Positions 18,808-28,753 of a DNA stretch of 64,000 bases are shown here, in pieces (the stretch's first letter is position 1; every line of letters begins with the position of its first letter). The notes under the pieces were generated by a model. The model had not been told where the DNA came from and searched no databases. It saw nothing but the letters and a program-made list of their open reading frames with translations. Source of the DNA: Janthinobacterium lividum (GTDB lineage: Bacteria > Pseudomonadota > Gammaproteobacteria > Burkholderiales > Burkholderiaceae_D); assembly GCF_023509035.1 (NCBI RefSeq), contig NZ_CP075583.1, positions 2,852,001 through 2,916,000 of the forward strand, written 5' to 3'. The position numbers were made by a program, and so were the translations under genes.

Positions 18808-19605
18808 ATGCCCCGCTTTGCCGCCAATCTGACCATGATGTTCAATGAAGTGCCTTTCCCGCAGCGCTTTGCCGCCGCCGCGCAAGCGGGTTTCCAGGGC
18901 GTCGAATTTCTTTTCCCTTACGATTATGCGCCGCAGGAAGTAGCCGGCTGGCTGCGCGAGCACGGTTTGCAGAATGTGCTGTTCAACTTGCCGCCGGGCG
19001 ACTGGGCCGCCGGTGAGCGAGGCATCGCTTCGCTGCCGGGCCGCGAAGCGGAATTCCGCGCAGGCGTGGCGCGCGCCATCGAGTATGCGCTGGCACTGGG
19101 CACGCCGCGCGTGCACATGATGGCGGGCTTGCTGCCCGTCGGCGCCGACCTCGCGCTGCACCGCGCCACCTACCTGGCCAACCTGCAGTACGCGGCAAGG
19201 GCCGTGGGCGAGCATGGCATCGAACTCTTGATTGAGCCGATCAACGGGCGCGACATGCCCGGCTATTTCCTCGTCACGCAGGCGCAAGGCCATGCGCTGC
19301 GCCTGGAGTCGGGCGCGCCCAACGTCAAGGTGCAGATGGATTTTTACCACACGCAGATCGTCGAGGGCGATATCGCCATGACGTTCAGGAACAACTTCGA
19401 CGGCATCGGCCATGTGCAGATCGCCAGCGTCCCGGCGCGCAATGAACCGGACGATGGCGAAGTCAATTACCCGTATCTATTCAGGCTGCTCGATGAACTG
19501 GGTTACGAGGGCTGGATCGGCTGCGAATACCGTCCGCGCGGGCGCACCGAGGATGGCCTGGGCTGGCTCGCCGTACACAACAACAAGCAAGGAGAAATGA
19601 AATGA
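18808..19605 (+). CDS. otnI: 2-oxo-tetronate isomerase
   Basis: OtnI interconverts 2-oxo- and 3-oxo-tetronate. The 265-residue TIM-barrel enzyme resembles hydroxypyruvate isomerase: it starts [21 protein letters not shown] and has [10 protein letters not shown], the metal-site segments [15 protein letters not shown] and [14 protein letters not shown], and ends [10 protein letters not shown]. The start at 18808 follows AAGGAG; the open frame extends upstream over otnC but that is a shadow. Its stop overlaps the denD start (ATGA). Confidence 0.93.
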   Translation: MPRFAANLTMMFNEVPFPQRFAAAAQAGFQGVEFLFPYDYAPQEVAGWLREHGLQNVLFNLPPGDWAAGERGIASLPGREAEFRAGVARAIEYALALGTPRVHMMAGLLPVGADLALHRATYLANLQYAARAVGEHGIELLIEPINGRDMPGYFLVTQAQGHALRLESGAPNVKVQMDFYHTQIVEGDIAMTFRNNFDGIGHVQIASVPARNEPDDGEVNYPYLFRLLDELGYEGWIGCEYRPRGRTEDGLGWLAVHNNKQGEMK

Positions 19606-20579
19606 GAGTACTGATCACCGGCGGCGCCGGTTTCCTCGGGCAGCGCCTGGCGCGCCAGTTGCTGGCGCAAGGCCAACTGACGGATAGCCACGGCCAGTTG
19701 CAAACGATCAGCGAGCTGGTACTGGTCGACGTGGTGGCCGCGCATGACTTCAACGATGCGCGCGTGAAAGTGGTCACGGGCGACATCGCCGACGGCGCCC
19801 TGATGCGCGCCACCATCGACGCGCAGACCGCATCGATCTTCCACCTGGCCGCCATCGTCAGCGGCCAGGCGGAAGCCGATTTCGAGCTGGGCATGCGCAT
19901 CAATCTGGACGCCTCGCGTCTGCTGCTCGATATCTGCCGTGAACTGGGGCACAAGCCGAAGGTGGTGTTTACCAGTTCCGTGGCTGTCTACGGCGGCAAG
20001 CTGCCGGACGTGGTGCAGGACACGACGGCCTTGAACCCGCAATCGTCGTACGGCGCGCAAAAGGCCATCGGCGAATTGCTGCTCAACGATTACAGCCGCC
20101 GCGGCTTTGTCGATGGTCGCGTGCTGCGCCTGCCGACCATCAGCGTGCGTCCCGGCAAACCGAACAAGGCGGCGTCGTCTTTTGCCAGCGGCATCATCCG
20201 CGAGCCCTTGAATGGCGAGGCGGCCGTCTGCCCTGTGGCCACCGATTTGCGTCTGTGGCTGCTGTCGCCGCGCGGCGCCATTGCTTCCCTGATCGCCGGC
20301 CACGAACTGGCGGGCGAGGCGTTCGGCGCCAGCCGCACGGTGAACTTGCCGGGATTGAGCGTCAGCGTGGGCGAGATGATCGCCGCGCTGGAACAAGTGG
20401 CCGGCAGCGCAGTGACGGCCCGCATCAGCTACGCGCCCGATCCCGCCGTCGAGCGCATCGTCAAGAGCTGGCCCGGCGCCTGGGACACGGCACGCGCCGA
20501 AGCGCTGGGCCTGACGGCCGATGCGGATTTCGCCAGCATCATCCGTGCGTATCTGGACGACGTGAAGGCGGCCGGCTAG
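19602..20579 (+). CDS. denD: D-erythronate dehydrogenase
   Basis: DenD oxidises D-erythronate to 2-oxo-tetronate, feeding OtnI. It is a 325-residue extended short-chain dehydrogenase/epimerase: the NAD-binding motif [17 protein letters not shown] begins it, followed by [18 protein letters not shown], the catalytic Ser region [13 protein letters not shown] and the YxxxK motif [17 protein letters not shown]. It is the last gene of the operon. Its stop codon shares the bases CTAG with the stop of the opposing AraC gene, so the two genes overlap by four bases end to end. Confidence 0.92.
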   Translation: MRVLITGGAGFLGQRLARQLLAQGQLTDSHGQLQTISELVLVDVVAAHDFNDARVKVVTGDIADGALMRATIDAQTASIFHLAAIVSGQAEADFELGMRINLDASRLLLDICRELGHKPKVVFTSSVAVYGGKLPDVVQDTTALNPQSSYGAQKAIGELLLNDYSRRGFVDGRVLRLPTISVRPGKPNKAASSFASGIIREPLNGEAAVCPVATDLRLWLLSPRGAIASLIAGHELAGEAFGASRTVNLPGLSVSVGEMIAALEQVAGSAVTARISYAPDPAVERIVKSWPGAWDTARAEALGLTADADFASIIRAYLDDVKAAG

Positions 20580-21418
20580 GCGGGTGTGGGCAGCTGCGAA
20601 CGGCGATAGTCGAGCGGCGTGCTGCCCACCAGTTCCGCAAAACTGCGACTGAAATGGGCCTGGTCGAAGAAGCCCAGTTCATGCGCCAGACTGGCCAGGT
20701 CGGGCGCATCGGGTTGCGCCAGGCGCCAGATCGCCTCCTGCAGGCGGTAGCGCTGGATCACCCACTTCGGCGGCACGCCCACGTAGTTGGCGAACAGGCG
20801 CTGCAGCCGGCGTTCGCCGATGGCTATTTTTTCGCACAGCTGCGCCACGCTGGCCGGGCCATTGTGGGCCGCCGCGGCCGCGGTCAGCCTGGCGGCCAGC
20901 AGGGCGGCGTCATCGGCCTGCGGCCGCCTTGCCAGCAGCAGCGCCTGTGCCTGTGCCACCATGGCCGTATCGTCGGCTTGTTGCAGCACCAGCGCCTCGG
21001 CATCCCTTGCCGGCATGTCCAGCAGGGCATCTGCGGCGATGGTCGTGTCGGTGAACGATGACAGGGGCTGGCTGATGAACGGGCGCAGGCCGCCCGGCGC
21101 GAAACGCACGCCCAGCACCTTGCCCGCCCCGATCAAAGGCCTGTCGAAGGCGCCGCGCACCACGCCATGGATGGCGGTGCGGCCGGCGTCGAATACCAGG
21201 TGGGCGTTCGGGTAGGGCAGCACGCGCTGCGTCTCCGGCGCGCGGCCCCGTCTGTCCCATTCCACGACCCAGAAATACTCGACGAATGGCGCCAGCGCGC
21301 TAGCCGGCGGATAGGTCGCCAGCCGTATGCGGCGCGCCGCTGCCTGCGGGTCGACGATCCCTTTCGGCGCCTGGCCGCGCGCGGCGAGCACATTGCGCGT
21401 GCTGTCGGTTTTATCCAA
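20576..21418 (-). CDS. AraC-family transcriptional regulator
   Basis: A 280-residue regulator. The N-terminal sensor half (PPASALAPFVEYFWVVEWD, then VLPYPNAHLVFDAG) is the DUF6597-type domain, while the C-terminal third has the two AraC helix-turn-helix units: GERRLQRLFANYVGVPPKWV and LASLAHELGFFDQAHFSRSF ending in TPLDYRRSQ. The start is a TTG at 21418, seven bases after AGGAGA. It converges on denD and diverges from the DUF3224 gene 56 bases away, which is the more likely target. Ligand unknown. Confidence 0.88.
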   Translation of the reverse strand: MDKTDSTRNVLAARGQAPKGIVDPQAAARRIRLATYPPASALAPFVEYFWVVEWDRRGRAPETQRVLPYPNAHLVFDAGRTAIHGVVRGAFDRPLIGAGKVLGVRFAPGGLRPFISQPLSSFTDTTIAADALLDMPARDAEALVLQQADDTAMVAQAQALLLARRPQADDAALLAARLTAAAAAHNGPASVAQLCEKIAIGERRLQRLFANYVGVPPKWVIQRYRLQEAIWRLAQPDAPDLASLAHELGFFDQAHFSRSFAELVGSTPLDYRRSQLPTPA

Positions 21419-21474
21419 TATTTTTCTCCTGTGCGGCCTTAAGCTGGTCCTCTCGTATTGATGGAAAGGGAATC

Positions 21475-21972
21475 ATGAAATCACACAGCTTGTCGGGCCT
21501 GGTGCTGGCCGCAGCTTGTCTATCGGTGGCGCCAGCCGGCGCCGCCTCGTCTACAAAGGGAGATCATCGCATGCATGCGCACGCCACGGGAAGTTTTAGC
21601 ATCAGTATGACGCCTTCCTCGGCGCCGCAGCGCGCGGGGCGCACGACCTTGGGCAAGGTGCTGCTCGACAAAGTCTATGCCGGCGACCTGGTCGCCACGG
21701 CCAAGGGCGAGATGCTCAATGCCGTGACGGACACCAAAGGCGCGGCCGGCTATGTCGCCATGGAAGCCATCACGGGCGTCCTGCAGGGCAGGGAAGGCAG
21801 CTTCGTGGCGCAGCATGCGGGCACCATGGCGGATGGTCAGCAGGCGCTGACCATCGAGATCGTGCCGCATTCCGGCACGGGGCACCTGACGGGCATCAGC
21901 GGCACGCTGGCCATCCGCATCGTCAATGGCCAGCATTTCTACGACATCGACTATTCGCTGCCGGAGCCGTAA
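21475..21972 (+). CDS. DUF3224 domain-containing secreted protein
   Basis: A 165-residue protein with a Sec signal peptide (residues 1-23, cleavage near GAAS). The mature part reads HAHATGSFSISMTP, GDLVATAKGEMLNAV, YVAMEAITGVLQGREGSFVAQHAGTM and ends in SLPEP, a pattern of the DUF3224 allene-oxide-cyclase-like barrel family. No enzymatic function is established for bacterial members. Divergent from the AraC gene, which may control it. Confidence 0.85.
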   Translation: MKSHSLSGLVLAAACLSVAPAGAASSTKGDHRMHAHATGSFSISMTPSSAPQRAGRTTLGKVLLDKVYAGDLVATAKGEMLNAVTDTKGAAGYVAMEAITGVLQGREGSFVAQHAGTMADGQQALTIEIVPHSGTGHLTGISGTLAIRIVNGQHFYDIDYSLPEP

Positions 21973-21996
21973 GCCAGCCCAGGCGCGGATAGTAGT

Positions 21997-24084
<2,088 letters not shown>

Positions 24085-24196
24085 GTGAATCAGACCTTTG
24101 TTAGAATAGTGCTCTGCTGGCGGCCCTGGCGTTGTATTTTGGGGCGCTGTCTACAACTCCGCTGTGAACCTGCTTCCAATCGAATCCAATCTTATC

Positions 24197-25411
24197 ATGA
24201 CGAACCCAACTGTTTCTGCCAGTCTGTTTAGCGCCATCGAGATGGCCCCACGCGACCCGATCCTGGGCATCACCGAAGCATTTAACGCGGACCAGAATCC
24301 CGCCAAAATCAATCTGGGCGTTGGCGTCTATTATGACGACAACGGTAAAGTGCCTCTGTTAGCTTGCGTACGCAAGGCGGAAGCCATCCTGATCGAACAG
24401 GCCGCCCCACGCACCTATCTGCCGATCGAAGGCCTGGCTGCCTACGACAAGGCGGTGCAAGAACTCGTATTTGGCGCCGATAGCGCCGTAATTCAAGAGC
24501 GCCGCGCCGTGACCGTGCAAGCCATCGGCGGCACGGGCGCACTGAAGATCGGTGCCGACTTCCTGCAGCGCTTCGCGCCGGGCGCCCAAGTCTACATCAG
24601 CGACCCAAGCTGGGAAAACCACCGCGCGCTGTTCGAGAACGCCGGTTTCGTTGTGAATAACTACACCTACTACGATGCCGCCACCCATGGCGTGAACTTC
24701 GACGGCATGCTGGCCAGCCTGAACGCCATGCCGGCCGGCTCCATCGTCGTGCTGCACGCCTGCTGCCATAACCCGACCGGCGCCGACCTGAGCGTGGCCC
24801 AGTGGGATCAGATCATCGCCGTCGTCACCTCGCGCGGCCTGGTGCCGTTCCTGGACATGGCTTATCAAGGTTTCGCCAACGGCATCGCCGAAGATGGCGC
24901 CGTGGTGCGCCGCTTTGCGGACGCGGGCGGCCCGCTGCTGGTGTCGAACTCGTTCTCGAAATCGTTCTCGCTGTACGGCGAGCGCGTGGGCGCCCTGAGT
25001 GTCGTCGCTGCCAGCGCCGATGAAGCAGCCCGTTTGCTGTCGCAATTGAAGCGCGTCGTACGCACCAACTACTCGAATCCGCCTACACACGGCGGCAAGG
25101 TGGTCGCCACCGTCCTGGCCACGCCGGAACTGCGCCAGCTGTGGGAGGAGGAACTGGCCGGCATGCGCGTGCGCATCCGCGAAATGCGCAATGCCTTCGT
25201 GGAAAAACTGAAAGCCAAGGCGCCAGTCCACGACTTCGAATTCGTGCGCCAGCAAATCGGCATGTTCTCGTACTCGGGCCTGAGCAAGGAACAAGTGGCG
25301 TCGCTGCGCGAGCAGTCGATCTACGCCGTCGACACGGGTCGTATCTGCGTGGCAGCATTGAATTCGCGCAATATCGACATCGTTATTGACGCGATCGCCA
25401 AAGTGCTTTAA
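24197..25411 (+). CDS. tyrB: aromatic amino acid / aspartate aminotransferase (class I)
   Basis: A PLP-dependent aminotransferase of 404 residues in the AspC/TyrB subgroup. It opens FSAIEMAPRDPILGITEAFNAD and shows NLGVGVYYDDNGKVP, the PLP-stacking region, HACCHNPTGAD, the Schiff-base Lys in SNSFSKSFSLYGERVG, and GRICVAALN with the substrate carboxylate Arg. AspC and TyrB are hard to tell apart by eye; tyrB is the usual label for this uvrB-linked gene in betaproteobacteria. The ATG at 24197 is chosen by homology; the ribosome-binding site is weak, and a GTG lies 33 bases upstream. Confidence 0.88.
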   Translation: MTNPTVSASLFSAIEMAPRDPILGITEAFNADQNPAKINLGVGVYYDDNGKVPLLACVRKAEAILIEQAAPRTYLPIEGLAAYDKAVQELVFGADSAVIQERRAVTVQAIGGTGALKIGADFLQRFAPGAQVYISDPSWENHRALFENAGFVVNNYTYYDAATHGVNFDGMLASLNAMPAGSIVVLHACCHNPTGADLSVAQWDQIIAVVTSRGLVPFLDMAYQGFANGIAEDGAVVRRFADAGGPLLVSNSFSKSFSLYGERVGALSVVAASADEAARLLSQLKRVVRTNYSNPPTHGGKVVATVLATPELRQLWEEELAGMRVRIREMRNAFVEKLKAKAPVHDFEFVRQQIGMFSYSGLSKEQVASLREQSIYAVDTGRICVAALNSRNIDIVIDAIAKVL

Positions 25412-25502
25412 GATCTTGCTTCTTCGGCGCTGCATGCAAGTGCGGCGCTGATGGCGGTAGAAAGTCGGCGATGGCCGTGTTTGTCGAGGTGCAGTATGCG
25501 TC

Positions 25503-25531
25503 TTGCAAATATGGAACAAGCGACATATAAT
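25503..25531 (+). promoter_or_regulatory. promoter of tRNA-Asn copy 1
   Basis: -35 TTGCAA and -10 TATAAT with a 17-base spacer. The -10 ends 11 bases before the tRNA gene, and the segment after it (GCCTC) is G/C-rich, as at stringently controlled stable-RNA promoters. Confidence 0.85.
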
Positions 25532-25542
25532 ATTGCCTCTTT

Positions 25543-25618
25543 TCCCTGATAGCTCAGTTGGTAGAGCGACGGACTGTTAATCCGCAGGTCCCTGGTTCGA
25601 GTCCAGGTCGGGGAGCCA
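25543..25618 (+). tRNA. tRNA-Asn (anticodon GTT), copy 1
   Basis: A 76-base cloverleaf with CCA encoded. The acceptor arms TCCCTGA and TCGGGGA pair (with one T-G), the D arm is AGCTCAGTTGGTAGAGC, the anticodon stem-loop is ACGGACTGTTAATCCGC with anticodon GTT, and the T arm is CTGGTTCGAGTCCAG. Three further copies in this window are identical. Confidence 0.97.
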
Positions 25619-25625
25619 GAATTCG

Positions 25626-25656
25626 AAAGGCCACGTTGAAAAACGTGGCCTTTTTT
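25626..25656 (+). terminator. terminator of tRNA-Asn copy 1
   Basis: A hairpin of AGGCCACGTT and AACGTGGCC around a short A-rich loop, followed by six T residues, begins 8 bases after the tRNA. Confidence 0.88.
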
Positions 25657-25712
25657 GTTTCTTGCCGGCTGTATTGGTGCAGGAGCAAGATAAGATTTTC
25701 CCTATGGAAATC

Positions 25713-25741
25713 TAGACAATTGAAAATTTGCCCTATATAAT
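25713..25741 (+). promoter_or_regulatory. promoter of tRNA-Asn copy 2
   Basis: -35 TAGACA, 17-base spacer, -10 TATAAT ending 11 bases before the tRNA, with the same GGCCTC discriminator as copies 3 and 4. About 50 bases upstream of the tRNA are recognisably duplicated at copy 3. Confidence 0.85.
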
Positions 25742-25752
25742 ACGGCCTCTTT

Positions 25753-25828
25753 TCCCTGATAGCTCAGTTGGTAGAGCGACGGACTGTTAATCCGCAGGTC
25801 CCTGGTTCGAGTCCAGGTCGGGGAGCCA
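25753..25828 (+). tRNA. tRNA-Asn (anticodon GTT), copy 2
   Basis: Identical over all 76 bases to the copy at 25543. It has its own promoter and terminator, so the repeats are independent transcription units and not one multi-tRNA transcript. Confidence 0.97.
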
Positions 25829-25836
25829 GAATTCGG

Positions 25837-25866
25837 AAGGCCATGTTGAAAAACATGGCCTTTTTT
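25837..25866 (+). terminator. terminator of tRNA-Asn copy 2
   Basis: AAGGCCATGTT pairs with AACATGGCC, followed by six T residues. Compared with the copy 1 terminator (CCACGTT / AACGTGG), both arms carry a matching base change, so the stem has been kept by compensatory substitution. Confidence 0.88.
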
Positions 25867-25951
25867 GTTTTCCGCCGCAACCGGCAGGGCCGGCCGGTGC
25901 GTGATCGCGTTTTGCGCTATCCTGAATGCATCACTTCAGGAGCACCTTCCC

Positions 25952-26278
25952 ATGACTTGTACTTCCGCCTTGCGCCATATCGTCCTGTGCGACTTCCTCG
26001 ATGGCATTACGTCTGCCAAGCACGCCGAGCTCGTCTATGAGTTTTCCCAGCTGAAACACCGCATTCCCGGTGTGCGGCAATTTGAATGGGGGCCGAACGT
26101 CAGCCCGGAAGGCCTCGATGATGGCTTTACCGATTGCTTTACCCTGACCTTCGATGACGTTGGCGCACGCGACGTGTATCTGGCCCATGCGGCGCACCTG
26201 GCCTTTGTCGAGCAGCTCAAACCATGGCTGGGTCGGGTGCTGGTCTTTGACTATTATCCGCAAGAGCATCCCGGCTGA
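25952..26278 (+). CDS. Dabb family protein (stress-responsive A/B barrel)
   Basis: A 108-residue dimeric alpha/beta-barrel protein of the Dabb family. The marks are LRHIVLCDFLDGITSAKHAELVYEFSQL, IPGVRQFEWGPNVSPEGLDDGFTDCFTLTFDD and the VYLAHAAHLAFVEQLKPWLG stretch ending VFDYYPQ. No catalytic residues are assigned in most members. The ATG at 25952 follows a CAGGAG; the open frame begins earlier but crosses the tRNA terminator. It sits between tRNA-Asn copies 2 and 3, on the same strand. Confidence 0.85.
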   Translation: MTCTSALRHIVLCDFLDGITSAKHAELVYEFSQLKHRIPGVRQFEWGPNVSPEGLDDGFTDCFTLTFDDVGARDVYLAHAAHLAFVEQLKPWLGRVLVFDYYPQEHPG

Positions 26279-26331
26279 CCGCTGTCAGGCAGGGTGACGT
26301 CGGGAAAATATACATTTTTCTAGGGGAAATC

Positions 26332-26360
26332 TGGACATGGCAAAATTTCCCCTATAGAAT
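26332..26360 (+). promoter_or_regulatory. promoter of tRNA-Asn copy 3
   Basis: -35 TGGACA, 17-base spacer, -10 TAGAAT ending 11 bases before the tRNA. The surrounding sequence is clearly similar to the copy 2 promoter, showing that promoter and tRNA were duplicated together. Confidence 0.85.
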
Positions 26361-26371
26361 GCGGCCTCTTT

Positions 26372-26447
26372 TCCCTGATAGCTCAGTTGGTAGAGCGACG
26401 GACTGTTAATCCGCAGGTCCCTGGTTCGAGTCCAGGTCGGGGAGCCA
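26372..26447 (+). tRNA. tRNA-Asn (anticodon GTT), copy 3
   Basis: Identical to the copies at 25543 and 25753 over 76 bases, CCA included. A terminator follows 13 bases later, and a lower-GC gene lies immediately beyond. Confidence 0.97.
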
Positions 26448-26460
26448 GAACACGTAGTAG

Positions 26461-26495
26461 CAAAAAGCCCAGCCTTCAACGGTTGGGCTTTTTGC
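26461..26495. terminator. terminator after tRNA-Asn copy 3
   Basis: CAAAAAGCCCA and TGGGCTTTTTG are inverted around a 12-base middle that itself can pair partly. The A-tract and T-tract on either side would let it also terminate the opposing hydrolase gene, whose stop is 14 bases away. Confidence 0.85.
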
Positions 26496-26508
26496 GTTAC
26501 AGGCGCTC

Positions 26509-27492
26509 TTACTTGCTCGGTTGAGCTATCTCCAGTGTCTTGATGATGGCCTCTTGAAATTTCACCGGTTCATCCTGGTGTATCTGATGCCCGGAATGCT
26601 CGAAGAAAAACAGTCCCTTCCTTGGTGCCTTCAATGTGTCGAAATACGCTTGCGTGATCCTGGTCGAGGTCTGGATGTCGTTTTTTCCGACGAAAAAATA
26701 CACGGGGCAGTCAACGCTCTTCAAGGTCTTGGGCAGATCAATGTTCATGACTTCATTCCAGACTGGCGACCAGGTCTTTGACCATTGAAGAAAGCCCGTC
26801 TTGAAACCTTCGCTCGTTGCAAATGCCTTGCCATCCTTGTAAAAAAGCCATTTCCTTAAATAGAACATGCTTTCGTCACTGGCAAACGGGAAGCTGACGC
26901 CGTTCAGTTCCTCGCTGGCGACGGCATTGTCCTTGAAGTGCACTTTCAAGGCTTGCAGCAATTCTTTTTCGCTTTCCAGCTGGCTCACGACAGGATTGGA
27001 AGCGAAATAGGCATGCAGCAGCTCCGGGTGATGCTTGACGATATCAAAGCCCAGGACGTTGCCCCAGGAACTGCCCAGCAAGTATATTTTTTCCTGCTTT
27101 AACTCTTTGCGTAGGAATTGTATGACTTGATACGTGTCCTGCTCCATCTGCCCGACGGACGGCTGCGTGGGCGAAGGATTGAGTTTCAATGTCTTGCCGG
27201 CGTCCCGCTGGTCCCATTGCACAATCGTAAATCTGCTTTTCAGGCTATTCGTAAAGGTATCGGCCCCCTTGATCATGGAGCTTCCCGGGCCGCCGGACAG
27301 GAACAGCAGGACGGGCTTGTTCGCGTCGTCCGTCTTGATTTCCACCACCTGCTGTATGCCGCCAATGACGGGTGTCAGGGTGGTGGTGACTTCGGCGGAA
27401 ACGGGTTTCGCTTCCGCCGTGGTTTGCGCCTTGCATCCGTAGAAGGGAAACAGGGCTGTAAAGAATACTGCCAATGTCATTTTTTTTATCAT
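26509..27492 (-). CDS. alpha/beta hydrolase (peptidase S33-like), probable exported lipoprotein
   Basis: A 327-residue serine hydrolase. The N-terminus (MIKKMTLAVFFTALFPFYGC) is a signal peptide with a possible lipobox Cys at residue 20. The mature part has the oxyanion motif LFLSGGPGSSM, the WDQRDAGKT segment typical of prolyl-aminopeptidase-like S33 enzymes, the nucleophile elbow LLGSSWGN, and a late catalytic His in FFEHSGHQIHQ. Unlike its neighbours, the gene is noticeably A+T-richer with many AAA, TTT and TTG codons and a Lys-rich product, suggesting acquisition from a lower-GC donor. Substrate unknown. Confidence 0.87.
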   Translation of the reverse strand: MIKKMTLAVFFTALFPFYGCKAQTTAEAKPVSAEVTTTLTPVIGGIQQVVEIKTDDANKPVLLFLSGGPGSSMIKGADTFTNSLKSRFTIVQWDQRDAGKTLKLNPSPTQPSVGQMEQDTYQVIQFLRKELKQEKIYLLGSSWGNVLGFDIVKHHPELLHAYFASNPVVSQLESEKELLQALKVHFKDNAVASEELNGVSFPFASDESMFYLRKWLFYKDGKAFATSEGFKTGFLQWSKTWSPVWNEVMNIDLPKTLKSVDCPVYFFVGKNDIQTSTRITQAYFDTLKAPRKGLFFFEHSGHQIHQDEPVKFQEAIIKTLEIAQPSK

Positions 27493-27601
27493 GGTATGGG
27501 GGTCAGTTTCAGCTTGCTTGCAAGGGCGCCGCAGTTGTACAGCTATCTATCGCATGGTCTCCAGCAGATACGTCGATATGCCTCCTTGTCAGCGTTTGGT
27601 T

Positions 27602-28630
27602 TCATGGAAAATGGCCTTGCCGCGCATGCAGCCGCAAAGCTTCCAGCGCCAGATAGCCGGGCTGCAACTGCGCGGCGATGGCCGACAGACTGTCCGTTGC
27701 GGGCACTGGCGGATCGCCGTGGTAGGCCGTGCCGTATTTCGCGTGCACGCCGCCGCGCGCGCGCATCGCTTGCAACTGCGTGGCTGTGGGGGCGATGCCG
27801 AGGCGGTCCAATAAATCGCTGAAGAGCATGCCTGGCAATTGTTTGTAGTCAATTAACTGCAACTGGCCGGCGGCCGCATGGGGCAGGGCGGCGCTGAACA
27901 GGCTGGCTAGCACGAGGCCCGTATAGCCATCGATATCGCCGGGCGCCAGCTGGTGCGCAGGCAGTGGCAGCTGTGCCGGATGCAGCATGCCGGGCACCAT
28001 TTGCGGGCCGCGCTGGCGCTGGTGCGAGGCCAGCACGGCCAGCGGTTCGCGGTAGACGAACAGGCAGGGCGTGCCGGGAAATGCTTGCCGCAGCAAATCG
28101 AGGCTGTGGATGTGCCAGCAGTCGAACTTGATGAGGAAGTGCGTCTCTTCGCCCGAGCGGCGCTGGCCCAGTGCCAGGATGGCCTGGCGCAGCAGGGCGA
28201 CGCTGGCGGACCGGTCGCCGCTGTCGTGATGGAGGCGCAGCAGCGAGTCGACGACGGGCGGTTCGGACATGACTATGCATTGCGGCAGGGAGGCCAACAG
28301 CTGGCTCAGCAGGGTTGAGCCGCAGCGCGAGACGTGGAAGATGAAGGCGTCGGGCGCCAGGCTGTCGCCGAGCGTCGCCAGCGCCGCCAGCGGCGTGCGG
28401 CAGACGCGGCGTTCCTCATGCGGCTGGCGCGCCAGCGTATTGACAAAGAAGGCGTCGCTGAAGGCTGCTTGCCCCAGCTCGCGCCAGCACATGGCGGCGT
28501 CCGCCAGCGCCGCGCCGCGCTCCACGTACAGCGGATACCAGCCGCGCAAGTCCATGCCCTCATGCCATGCCACCGTCTCGCCCCTGGCCAGCAAGCGTTC
28601 TTGCTGGGCCAGGCCCGGCGCGGCGTTCAC
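27602..28630 (-). CDS. sulfotransferase family protein
   Basis: A 342-residue cytoplasmic protein. The 5'-phosphosulfate loop of PAPS-dependent sulfotransferases is seen as FIFHVSRCGSTLLSQLLAS (about residues 94-112). A LFVYREPLAVLASHQRQRG segment further on matches the 3'-phosphate-binding YRxPxxVxxS region. The acceptor is unknown. The GTG start at 28630 overlaps the TGA of an upstream short coding-like frame (GTGA), and it is the last gene of a GNAT-hydroxylase-sulfotransferase series on this strand, which suggests joint action on one substrate. Confidence 0.8.
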   Translation of the reverse strand: MNAAPGLAQQERLLARGETVAWHEGMDLRGWYPLYVERGAALADAAMCWRELGQAAFSDAFFVNTLARQPHEERRVCRTPLAALATLGDSLAPDAFIFHVSRCGSTLLSQLLASLPQCIVMSEPPVVDSLLRLHHDSGDRSASVALLRQAILALGQRRSGEETHFLIKFDCWHIHSLDLLRQAFPGTPCLFVYREPLAVLASHQRQRGPQMVPGMLHPAQLPLPAHQLAPGDIDGYTGLVLASLFSAALPHAAAGQLQLIDYKQLPGMLFSDLLDRLGIAPTATQLQAMRARGGVHAKYGTAYHGDPPVPATDSLSAIAAQLQPGYLALEALRLHARQGHFP

Positions 28631-28753
28631 GGCGCGCTCCCGTCGGCCAAGGCGGCCAATTCCTTAGCCAGCGCCATGCTGGTCGGCGAGGGTGACAGCC
28701 GCAGCTGGGCGATGACGGCCCGCACATTGCCATCGTGGATGCCGGGGTCGCCA
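28627..28753 (-). other. coding-like stretch, possible frameshifted C-terminus of the beta-hydroxylase
   Basis: Directly after the hydroxylase stop, another frame reads SNGDPGIHDGNVRAVIAQLR and goes on through about 25 more residues to a TGA at 28627. Its codons have high GC at third positions like the neighbours, and its TGA overlaps the sulfotransferase GTG. Removing one base from the GGG at 28762-28764 (CCC in the gene) would join it to the hydroxylase. It could instead be a tiny independent gene, but no ribosome-binding site is seen. Confidence 0.45.

Noticed and set aside
24085..24196. LexA box for uvrB
   Set aside because: No CTGT-N8-ACAG or close variant is present in the intergenic region.
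28560..28752. Minus-strand frame starting at an ATG that overlaps the hydroxylase TAA (TAATG), about 64 codons, Cys/Pro/Trp-rich
   Set aside because: The TAATG looks like coupling, but the product is Arg/Pro/Trp-rich in the manner of a shadow frame and runs into the sulfotransferase gene; the alternative frame ending at 28627 has better codon use.
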